Below are positions 1-6,091 of a stretch of 21,194 nt of DNA, piece after piece. The DNA is from Bin80 sp022820435. Lineage in GTDB: Bacteria > Bacteroidota > Rhodothermia > Rhodothermales > Bin80. The translations under genes and the position numbers were made by a program. The notes beneath the pieces were generated by a model that searched no databases, had not been told where the DNA came from, and worked only from the letters and a program-made list of their open reading frames with translations. Each line of letters begins with the position of its first letter. Position 1 is the first letter of the stretch. The stretch spans positions 1 to 21,194 of the forward strand of contig JAJEFL010000108.1 in the NCBI GenBank assembly GCA_022820435.1, given 5' to 3'.

Positions 1-143
1 CGAAATCCTGACACGCTATTTTAAGCTTAGCGCTTTATCCACATGTTGCAGATCCCCGCCTTTTGTGGTACCGTATGGGAGATGAGAAATTTTTGAATCA
101 CCGCGACGAGCCGGACTTGTAGGCAGGGCAGCCGCGGGAATGG

Positions 144-455
144 TTACGCGGGTTCAATGATCAACTTCATCCACGCACAAAGCTGATCGTAACTTATATC
201 CCCCTTCGCAATCAGAATAAATTTATCGTACAGTACAAGGTCTTCCACTGTCAGTCTGTATCCACTCCGATCCAGAAGTATTTCTGTCAGGTATAATGCC
301 GTACGCTTGTTGCCATCCATGAAAGGATGATTCAATATAATTGCATGGACAAGGGCCGCCGCCTTCTCATGGAGTTCTTCATGGTACCCATGATAGGGTC
401 TGCCGAGTGCAGAGAGAAGGCTATTCCGGTTGAGAACCATCGGCTTGGAGCCCAA
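144..455 (-). CDS. Fic/Doc-family toxin, cassette 1 (start uncertain)
   Basis: A Fic/Doc-like protein, probably the toxin of a type II toxin-antitoxin pair. Family members transfer a nucleotide or phosphate group onto target proteins such as EF-Tu. The catalytic loop is visible as HPFMDGNKRTA, matching HxFx(D/E)GNxR with the catalytic His and the following Asp-Gly-Asn-Lys-Arg. The C-terminal part (GDISYDQLCAWM) fits the last helix of Doc. The 103-residue form starts at a TTG at 455, but the reading frame stays open and Doc-like (YQVTLDDALICNAHAL) up to 512, where it overlaps the antitoxin stop. Full Doc proteins need that first helix. The only codon near the expected position is ATT (510-512), directly before an AAGGAG. 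Either an unusual start is used or the original start is lost. The antitoxin gene lies immediately upstream. The family call is firm; activity is unknown. Confidence 0.75.
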   Translation of the reverse strand: MGSKPMVLNRNSLLSALGRPYHGYHEELHEKAAALVHAIILNHPFMDGNKRTALYLTEILLDRSGYRLTVEDLVLYDKFILIAKGDISYDQLCAWMKLIIEPA

Positions 456-507
456 GGCATGTGCGTTGCAGATCAGGGCATCGTCTAAAGTAACTTGATA
501 GTGCTCC

Positions 508-696
508 TTAATGGTCGGCCAGGAGTTTAAGTGCCAGTGCTCGACGAACCTTCACCTCCTCAATGATACGAAGGGTTTCCTTGCTAACTTTGCCGTATGG
601 CGTTATGACATACTCCTCCTCCACCGGCTCTTGCGTGCCGTTTTGTGGAATGTCAATCTCATGTGCTTGGTCTTGAGTTTTTGGATGTTCTGACAT
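508..696 (-). CDS. Putative antitoxin of cassette 1
   Basis: A 62-residue acidic-then-basic protein encoded directly upstream of the Fic/Doc toxin. Its TAA (508-510) overlaps the toxin reading frame, the usual antitoxin-first arrangement with translational coupling. The N-terminal half is rich in Glu, Gln and Pro and looks disordered. The C-terminal half (GKVSKETLRIIEEVKVRRALALKLLADH) looks like one amphipathic helix that could plug the Fic active site or bind the toxin. No Phd, AbrB or ribbon-helix-helix signature is recognisable. A near-identical paralogue (57 of 62 residues the same) lies at 1471-1659. The start is ATG at 696; no clear Shine-Dalgarno is seen. The antitoxin role is inferred from position and size only. 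Confidence 0.65.
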   Translation of the reverse strand: MSEHPKTQDQAHEIDIPQNGTQEPVEEEYVITPYGKVSKETLRIIEEVKVRRALALKLLADH

Positions 697-1140
697 GGAA
701 TTGGGCGATTATGGACGACTTAATATACGCTGGTACGCAAGTACAAGTAACTTGTTCCCGAAAATCTCCCGAAAAATTTTATATGCTCTCAGAAGAGCAT
801 CTTGCAGAACTCTCAGTCTTGAAGATTTTTATTCATCTGAGTGCACCCAGGAGCACTTTTTAGCCTAGAGTATTAGTTTTGCAAGAACCTCAGAATACAA
901 AAACTCCAGATTCATACATAAATATATGTTAAGATCTTCTCAGAGCAATGTGGTATTCGAAGTCAGGATATCTTTTTCCCCACAAGATGATCGAAAAGGG
1001 CATTCGTCTCCCTCAAGTCGTCAATCAAACCCTGCAGTGCCAGACGGTGCTTTTCAAGGCAGGAACGCACTCCTGAATACGACATTCAGATCGTGCTCAT
1101 TGACACAGGCTTTACCCATGAGAAGGGGGACGAGTAGTCC
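697..1140. other. Intergenic stretch between the two toxin-antitoxin cassettes
   Basis: No credible gene. The part next to 697 is the upstream region of cassette 1 and is repeated upstream of cassette 2 (from 1660). Homology resumes around 925-960 against about 1785-1825 (both copies share a GATCTTCT segment followed by a TATTCG). In between, cassette 1 carries roughly 110 extra bases. The remainder up to 1140 lies beyond the degraded 3' end of the second toxin. Open frames on the plus strand here are antisense shadows of the cassettes. Confidence 0.5.
744..754. promoter_or_regulatory. Inverted repeat upstream of antitoxin 1, candidate operator/promoter
   Basis: A perfect inverted repeat, CAAGT-A-ACTTG, lies about 50 bp upstream of the antitoxin ATG. 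On the minus strand TTACTT is followed 17 bases later by TATATT, a possible -35/-10 pair over the repeat. Most of the segment, including the adjacent GCTGGTACGCAAGTAC, is conserved in the upstream region of cassette 2. Autoregulatory operators are normal for type II modules, but binding is not demonstrated here. Confidence 0.3.
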
Positions 1141-1470
1141 TCATTTTCCCGGAAATCCTGTTTTGCGTATTTCCATTTGGGGGGTGACCGTGGAAGTCAG
1201 ATCGTACGGTACGAGATCTTCCACTACCAGTCTGTATTCAATCCGATTTATGAGTGCTTCCAGGAGATGCAATGCCGTACGTTTATTGCCATCCATGAAA
1301 GGATGATTCAGGATAATGGCATGGATAGGGTCCACTGCCTTCTCATGGAGTTCTATGCGGCAACTATGATAGAGGCTGTCGAGTGCAGATAGGAGACTGT
1401 TCCGGTTGAGGATCATCGGCTTGGTGTCCAAGGCATGAGCGTTATCGATTAAGGCATCGTCTAATGCTCC
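1141..1470 (-). pseudogene. Degraded Fic/Doc toxin, cassette 2
   Basis: A paralogue of the toxin at 144-455. It keeps the Fic loop HPFMDGNKRTA and the preceding helices (NRNSLLSALDSLYHSCR). Two lesions are visible against cassette 1. First, 13 bases just after the antitoxin stop are missing, which removes the expected start region and puts the remaining frame in phase with the antitoxin TAA; the first usable start is a TTG at 1431. Second, after EDLVPYD the sequence stops resembling cassette 1 and runs out in an unrelated tail (TSTVTPQMEIRKTGFPGK). The last helix of the fold is therefore absent. It is most likely inactive, although a truncated product of 96 residues could be made. Confidence 0.65.
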
Positions 1471-1659
1471 TTAATGATCGGCCAGGAGTTTAAGTGCCAG
1501 CGCTCTACGAACCTTCACCTCCTCAAAGATGCGGAGGGTTTCCTTGCTGACTTTGCCGTATGGTGTTATGACATACTCCTCCTCCACCGGCTCTTGGGTG
1601 CCGTTTTTTGGAATGTTAATCTCATGCGCTTGGTTCTGAGTTTTTGGACGTTCTGACAT
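1471..1659 (-). CDS. Putative antitoxin of cassette 2
   Basis: A 62-residue paralogue of the protein at 508-696, differing at only five positions (His4Arg, Asp9Asn, Asp15Asn, Gln18Lys, Ile45Phe). The C-terminal helical half is otherwise identical. The much better preservation of the antitoxin than of its adjacent toxin is what one expects if it still neutralises the toxin of cassette 1, or if the duplication is recent and only the toxin was inactivated. The start is ATG at 1659 and the upstream region is shared with cassette 1. The antitoxin role is inferred from position. Confidence 0.6.
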   Translation of the reverse strand: MSERPKTQNQAHEINIPKNGTQEPVEEEYVITPYGKVSKETLRIFEEVKVRRALALKLLADH

Positions 1660-1706
1660 GGAATCAGGCGGTTATGGACGACCTAGTACACGCTGGTACG
1701 CAAGTA

Positions 1707-1717
1707 CGAGTAACTTG
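1707..1717. promoter_or_regulatory. Counterpart inverted repeat upstream of antitoxin 2
   Basis: This is the same site as at 744-754, here CGAGT-A-ACTTG with one arm base changed. The candidate -10 on the minus strand is also altered (TATATT becomes TGTACT), suggesting weaker expression of cassette 2. The inference rests on pairwise comparison only. Confidence 0.25.
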
Positions 1718-1940
1718 TTCCCGAAATTCTCCAAAAATTTATATGCTCAAAAAATGTATGAAATTCCCAATTTACACACTAACATATATCAGGATCTTCT
1801 TCATGCACCATGATATTCGGTAAAGATGGCTTGAATGTAAGCCAATTCAACAGTCCACAAGGCGCAGATTACGTACCCAGGGTTTCAGGAAAGTTGTATG
1901 GAGATTTGGTATATTTCAGGAAATAAACTCCAATCGTCCC

Positions 1941-2402
1941 ATGCTGCGCTCCATCCCCTTCTTCATGGTACTTGCTTTTGTGGTCGATTCATCTGCCGCA
2001 CAATATGTGAACCCGGATGTTCTGTCCGAAATCAACGCAATCAGCGTTGATGCGTCCATGGTTGAAAATAAACAGGGGCAGTGTCTCCCGCTTGAAGATG
2101 CAGTCAAGGCAGGGGCGGAGTCAGCGCTGAGGCAGGCGGAATTCACAGTACGTGATTCTGCGCCGGGGGCCCTGCGTTTTTCTGCACTCGCCATTTATCC
2201 AGATGGTAGTTGTGTCGTATCGTTTAACATAGATGTCGTGCATTGGATTTATCGTGGAAACGTTGCCATGACGATTGGATTGTCTGATGGGGGAATGTTT
2301 AGTAGATCTACGGGCACATCCAGTAAAGAAGAAGTTCTGATGGTATTGGAAGATGCGGTGGAGATGATCGCTGGCGAATTCCTCAAGGCAAAGCAGGAGT
2401 GA
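1941..2402 (+). CDS. Small exported protein of unknown function
   Basis: A 153-residue protein with a clear N-terminal signal peptide: a basic start (MLRS), a hydrophobic core (IPFFMVLAFVV) and a cleavage-like SSAAQ around residue 20. There is no lipobox Cys, so it is probably periplasmic. The mature part alternates predicted helix (LPLEDAVKAGAESALRQAEF) and strand segments (GALRFSALAIYPDGSCVVSFNIDVVHW), with two Cys that could form a disulfide. I do not recognise the family. It is read divergently from cassette 2 and converges on the DUF2335-like gene. Its codon pattern and signal peptide support a real gene. Confidence 0.6.
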   Translation: MLRSIPFFMVLAFVVDSSAAQYVNPDVLSEINAISVDASMVENKQGQCLPLEDAVKAGAESALRQAEFTVRDSAPGALRFSALAIYPDGSCVVSFNIDVVHWIYRGNVAMTIGLSDGGMFSRSTGTSSKEEVLMVLEDAVEMIAGEFLKAKQE

Positions 2403-2775
2403 TATCGGTATCAGTACAGGTATGAAGATCATACAGACAGGGAAAACAATTCCGATCCCTCTAATTTCTCTAAGAGATCAATATCCCCGCATCAATGAAT
2501 TCCTCAAATTCCCGAAGACTTCCGGTTTCCTTCGTCACTTCCTTAACAGATCTCCCGGAATTATACCGCGGAACGGATACAATTTTCAGACACGAAATGT
2601 AGTCAGTGTAGATGGATTGTCGTACGGATAGTATCCAGCACTGACAATCTTCGGGGTTTGAGTTCAAAGCATCCTCCGGTATACTGAGCGGCGGTAGATC
2701 AAAGAGTACTGCCGCTCAAATCTGTTCATCAAGAGGCCCTCTGACAACAGTTTTTTGTCTGGGACTGGAGTCAGG
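2403..2775. other. Convergent intergenic stretch
   Basis: No confident gene lies between the exported protein and the DUF2335-like gene. A minus-strand frame at 2470-2667 ends in a protein-like segment (SVKEVTKETGSLREFEEF) but has no recognisable start or family, and is left uncalled. The stretch contains the hairpin listed at 2686-2717. Confidence 0.4.
2686..2717. terminator. Strong hairpin between convergent genes
   Basis: Eleven-base arms GAGCGGCGGTA and TACTGCCGCTC pair with a single G-T wobble around a 10-base loop. It lies between the 3' ends of two convergent genes, about 60 bp beyond the DUF2335-like stop codon, so a bidirectional terminator is plausible. No run of T follows on either strand, so the role is uncertain. 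Confidence 0.3.
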
Positions 2776-3120
2776 TTACGGACGAGATTTCAAGACCTTT
2801 GAGAATTCACGCAGAAGAAAGGTGATCATTCCACTGAGCCCTAGTGGAACTGCAATCGTCCATGAAATTCCCGGAAAAATACCGATGCCTGCCAAACTCA
2901 TCATCCCGAATGATACAGATGTTGCTGCATTGATGCGGCGGCGCTCAAGGCCAATTCTCATCTTTCGGATCTGTTGTTCTTCTTTAGCCATGTCCAAAAT
3001 CTCTTTGGCTGCGCCTGGAAATACCCTCTTGTATCTTTCGAACTGTTCTGCTTGTGGAATTGGTCCTGAGTACTCTTCCACACGAGTCCCGCTGATTACC
3101 GTACGCATAAGCACGGCCAA
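2776..3120 (-). CDS. DUF2335-like membrane protein, possibly N-terminally interrupted
   Basis: A membrane protein resembling DUF2335. The diagnostic stretch is YSGPIPQAEQFERYKRVFPGAAKEILDMAKEEQQIRKMRIGLERR, given here only to name its parts: YSGPIP, then ERYKRVFPGAA, then a charged helix. Two hydrophobic segments follow (about residues 68-84 and 88-103) and a short basic tail. No function is established for the family. The 114-residue form starts at a TTG (3120), with an ATG four codons later. Upstream, the same frame reads on through ten codons to a TAA at 3151-3153, then another 30 plausible codons to a GTG at 3241-3243. The usual DUF2335 N-terminal extension therefore seems to be present but cut by a stop. 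The product may be made from the internal start. Confidence 0.6.
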   Translation of the reverse strand: MAVLMRTVISGTRVEEYSGPIPQAEQFERYKRVFPGAAKEILDMAKEEQQIRKMRIGLERRRINAATSVSFGMMSLAGIGIFPGISWTIAVPLGLSGMITFLLREFSKVLKSRP

Positions 3121-3461
3121 CTCTTGGGGCGAGTCTACATTGGAGGACTTTTATCCCTCGGGTAAATCCTCTGCCCGTTCGGTCACTTTGTTCTGCGAAC
3201 TGTCCCGCAGTCCGTCATTATGGATATGTTTTGATTCTTTCACGGAAGTCTTACGGAAGTCCTATCCATAGCAATTCTGAGATATCTCCCCACATTCGCC
3301 CACACACGTGCCATACCATCTGTCCAGTTCTCTAACGAGATTCGTGGCTCAACGCCCCAAGGCGTAGATTGGATACTCACCATTTCGTCAAGTAGACTAG
3401 GGGATTATCCTGCAGGTCGGCCTCTTCCCCATTAATTCGTTCCCAATACTCGTCCCGTGCA

Positions 3462-3716
3462 CTAATAATGGTGCATCCCCGCAAGCATATCTCTCAATCC
3501 CTGACAAAATGCTTTGACATCCTCTTCGCTTAGTGAACCGTCGCCGGCTCCATGGTCTTGGATAGAATTTTGTGACATTTGGCATAAAGTGATCAACTCG
3601 GATTCCTTAACTACACACGAATTCAAAAAGTTGCATAACCATAGGTCATGTACACCGTTTGTTTTGTTGCTAAATAAAATGTGCATTCTTGGAAGGCCGA
3701 ACATGTAATCTACCAT
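3462..3716 (-). CDS. Possible small orphan protein
   Basis: An 84-codon frame starting at an ATG at 3716. The product has a hydrophobic/aromatic first half (MVDYMFGLPRMHILF, then DLWLCNFLN) and an acidic-helical second half (DHGAGDGSLSEEDVKAFCQGL). The composition looks like a folded small protein rather than random translation. I do not recognise a family, and no Shine-Dalgarno or operon partner supports it. It could also be the tail of a larger decayed gene, since the frame stays open upstream beyond 3800. Confidence 0.3.
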   Translation of the reverse strand: MVDYMFGLPRMHILFSNKTNGVHDLWLCNFLNSCVVKESELITLCQMSQNSIQDHGAGDGSLSEEDVKAFCQGLRDMLAGMHHY

Positions 3717-4135
3717 GCATTCGCCGGAGACAGGAAAAAAGGCATTGAAACGGATCGGTAAGGCACCGGAATTCGAACTGCACACTTTACTCCCCCGCAA
3801 TTGGAAAGCCGGACGGGAAGCGACCCTCCCGAAATCAGCACAGCCGCCTAATTCATGTGCAGGCTCCGCCAGAAAGATGGACGGAACACGCCAGATCCTA
3901 TCTCACGCTCAGAACGGCAGAGTCGCCAAATTCATACATATCATCAACGAAACAAGCCGACAAAAACAGGAGTTCCGTACGGACACTGATATCGTCGATG
4001 CGGGGAGGCATAAGTCAGAAAGCCGTAATACCATCTACCCTGACGGTGGAGGCGAATCTAGGACTCTCCATTGAATGCAGAATTCGTGCCTCCAAAATTG
4101 ATGCTGGATTTTGGTACACAATGGTTGTTTGAGCG

Positions 4136-4168
4136 TTGAAGCCGCTCACAAGCCAATCTTGGCTTCAA
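4136..4168 (+). promoter_or_regulatory. Alternative hairpins in the phosphatase leader
   Basis: TTGAAGCC (4136-4143) can pair with GGCTTCAA (4161-4168). The second arm can instead pair locally, as AAGCCA (4150-4155) with TGGCTT (4160-4165) around a four-base loop. The two structures exclude each other, as in attenuators. They lie about 40 bp upstream of the ATG of the phosphatase. No T run follows. Function is inferred only. Confidence 0.3.
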
Positions 4169-4208
4169 TCGCTTTGTACTTAAATATCTAACCATACCAA
4201 CGAAGATC

Positions 4209-5570
4209 ATGCAAGTCTTGAAAAGTCCTGTCTCCATCGCTTCCCGTCGCCAGTTTCTGAAGACATCCGGTGCATTTGCGCTTGGTTTTGCCGGGCTTCA
4301 ATCCCTGATTGGGTGCCAAAGCTTTCCTGCACAGGCGAGAGAACGGTTCGGGCCTCTGGTATCAGATCCGGCAGGAATTATGGATCTTCCTGAAAAGTTT
4401 AGTTATAAGATCGTGTCCCGCAAGGGAGATCAAATGAGTGACGGATTCTATGTGCCCGGTGCACCAGACGGGATGGCTACCTTTGCCGGCCCCCAGGGAG
4501 AGACGGTTGTGATTCGCAACCATGAAGTAAATCTGGATGCAGATCCAGAGATGGGGGCATTCGGGACGGAGAATGTTCTTGCAGACCGGATAGATCCGGT
4601 GCTCCTTTACGATGCCGGTACAGGTGGAGGCCCCGCGCTTGGGGGGACGACCACCTTTGTCTATGACACCGCAAAACAAGAGATCGTCTCCCAATATCTG
4701 AGCCTCGCCGGAACCCTGCGTAACTGTGCAGGCGGGCCGACCCCGTGGAATACCTGGATTACCTGCGAAGAGACCACACATCTGGCGGGAGATGCCCTTG
4801 CCCGGGATCATGGCTATGTTTTTCAGGTTCCTGCAAGCGTCACCCCACAGATTGCCCGCCCGGTTCCAATCCGTGCAATGGGACGATTTAATCATGAGGC
4901 AGTGGCAGTGGATCCGGCGACCAATATCATCTACCAGACCGAAGATGCACACGATAGTCTGATCTATCGTTTTATTCCGCAGGATCCGGCGAATCTGGAA
5001 ATGGGTGGGCGGTTACAGGCACTCCATGTTGTCGGTAGCCCCAGTCTGGATACCCGTAACTGGGATACACAGATGGTAACCGCTGGGGCACAGATGAATG
5101 TCCGCTGGATTGATCTGGACGAGGTTGAAGCGCCACTGAATGACTTGCGCCTGCGAGGATTTGATCAGGGGGCAGCCCGGTTTGCACGCGGAGAAGGGAT
5201 GTGGTACGGCAATGATGCCGTTTACTTCGCCTGCACCAACGGGGGCAGTGCCAAATGTGGTCAGATCTGGCGACTGATTCCCGCAGAGGACCGGCTGGAG
5301 TTATTCGTAGAGCCCAACGATCCCGGTCTGATTGAGAATGCAGACAACCTGACGGTTACCCCCTGGGGAGATCTGATTGTGTGTGAGGATGGGTCGAATG
5401 AACAGTTTCTGGTCGGAATCACCCCAGAGGGGGAACTTTATAAGTTCGCTCGCAACGCCGTGAGTGACTCGGAGTTAGCAGGGGCAACCTTCTCTCCCGA
5501 CGGTACCACGCTGTTTGTGAATATCCAGTGGGACGGGCTGACACTGGCCATCACCGGTCCCTGGATCTGA
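4209..5570 (+). CDS. PhoX-type (DUF839) phosphatase, Tat-exported
   Basis: A PhoX/DUF839 family protein, 453 residues. PhoX enzymes are periplasmic or surface phosphatases with an iron-calcium centre that release phosphate from organic esters. A Tat signal is present: SRRQFLK at residues 12-18, then a hydrophobic stretch ending in LIGC (Cys36), which resembles a lipobox, so it may be a Tat lipoprotein. Family motifs in order are RNHE (103-106), CAGGPTPWNTWITCEET (from 173), GRFNHEAV (from 225), EGMWYGNDAVYFACTNGG, DNLTVTPWGDLIVCED and the C-terminal GATFSPDGTTLFVN. The Glu and Asp residues in these blocks are the likely metal ligands. Length and motif order look complete. It is monocistronic and converges on the 5587-6018 gene with only 16 bp between stops. 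Substrate specificity within DUF839 is not certain. Confidence 0.88.
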   Translation: MQVLKSPVSIASRRQFLKTSGAFALGFAGLQSLIGCQSFPAQARERFGPLVSDPAGIMDLPEKFSYKIVSRKGDQMSDGFYVPGAPDGMATFAGPQGETVVIRNHEVNLDADPEMGAFGTENVLADRIDPVLLYDAGTGGGPALGGTTTFVYDTAKQEIVSQYLSLAGTLRNCAGGPTPWNTWITCEETTHLAGDALARDHGYVFQVPASVTPQIARPVPIRAMGRFNHEAVAVDPATNIIYQTEDAHDSLIYRFIPQDPANLEMGGRLQALHVVGSPSLDTRNWDTQMVTAGAQMNVRWIDLDEVEAPLNDLRLRGFDQGAARFARGEGMWYGNDAVYFACTNGGSAKCGQIWRLIPAEDRLELFVEPNDPGLIENADNLTVTPWGDLIVCEDGSNEQFLVGITPEGELYKFARNAVSDSELAGATFSPDGTTLFVNIQWDGLTLAITGPWI

Positions 5571-5586
5571 CGCTGACCCGTTCCAG

Positions 5587-6018
5587 TTACTCGGCTAGAT
5601 ACGCGTCCAGAGCTTCAAACATATCCCGGTAGTATCTGCGGGCAACGCGCGGCGAAAGGCTTCGTGAATTATAGAAGCCGCCTCCGTCCACGGATGAATC
5701 TGCATCCTGAACATCCAGATTGAGCAGAACCCGTGTCCCCCCCGGCGCATCCGATACCAGCGCGGAGACTTTTAAGCGTGTAGAACCTGTCAGAAAACTC
5801 AGGAATTCTCCCTCAGCACGGTAATCGGTGTTGATGATCCCTTCGTCTTTTTCCGCGTCTATGATTGCAAAGCCCTGCTCCGCAAGCATTTGTACTGCCG
5901 CGTCAAAAACAAAGTCGTAATCAATATCATAGGTGCGGGAACGGTCTTCTACCGGCAGGCTCTGGGTTGTCACACAGCCGGCAAGAAGGAGCGGAAAGTA
6001 TACAAGAAAGCGTTTCAT
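5587..6018 (-). CDS. Small BamC-like outer-membrane lipoprotein
   Basis: A 143-residue lipoprotein: a short signal peptide with lipobox LLAGC and lipidation at Cys15. The mature part has one compact domain with a helix (FVFDAAVQMLAEQGF), strands (AIIDAEKDEGIINTDY; RLKVSALVSD; TRVLLNLDVQ) and a C-terminal helix (RYYRDMFEALDAYLAE). The pattern of a protein that senses 'evolution to an accelerated form' at EKDEGIINTDY resembles the repeated domain of BamC/NlpB and related small lipoproteins. This is a fold-level guess, not a family match. It is the last gene of a minus-strand run and lies 73 bp downstream of the PHP gene. Confidence 0.7.
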   Translation of the reverse strand: MKRFLVYFPLLLAGCVTTQSLPVEDRSRTYDIDYDFVFDAAVQMLAEQGFAIIDAEKDEGIINTDYRAEGEFLSFLTGSTRLKVSALVSDAPGGTRVLLNLDVQDADSSVDGGGFYNSRSLSPRVARRYYRDMFEALDAYLAE

Positions 6019-6091
6019 GGTTGAGACGAAATAATGAATTAAACGTTACCCCCTTAGTCGCTGCGTAGGGGCATATCGTCACAATTTTGGA

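Larger units (their letters stand above)
3244..4208. other. Gene-poor stretch with degraded sequence
   Basis: Apart from a possible small ORF at 3462-3716, I see no supportable gene. Plus-strand frames at 3715-4132 are open but match no family and overlap each other. The tail of the stretch (4133-4208) is the leader of the phosphatase gene. Confidence 0.4.

Noticed and set aside
840..861. Small hairpin AGTGC/GCACT followed by TTTTT
   Set aside because: Only five base pairs with an eight-base loop, and no plus-strand gene ends nearby; too weak to call a terminator.
926..1392. Plus-strand ORFs opposite toxin 2 (926-1306 and 1177-1392)
   Set aside because: They lie antisense to the Fic/Doc frame, match no family, and their openness is explained by the codon pattern of the opposite strand.
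2470..2667. Minus-strand 65-codon ORF
   Set aside because: The last third looks protein-like but the start is arbitrary and no family or context supports it.
3765..3800. tRNA-like TTCGAA T-loop motif (minus strand GTTCGAAT)
   Set aside because: The flanking bases do not form a T-stem and no acceptor or anticodon arm can be folded around it.
3715..4132. Overlapping plus-strand ORFs of 119 and 91 codons
   Set aside because: Two frames are open over the same DNA, neither with a recognisable domain, signal peptide or ribosome site; probably chance or decayed sequence.
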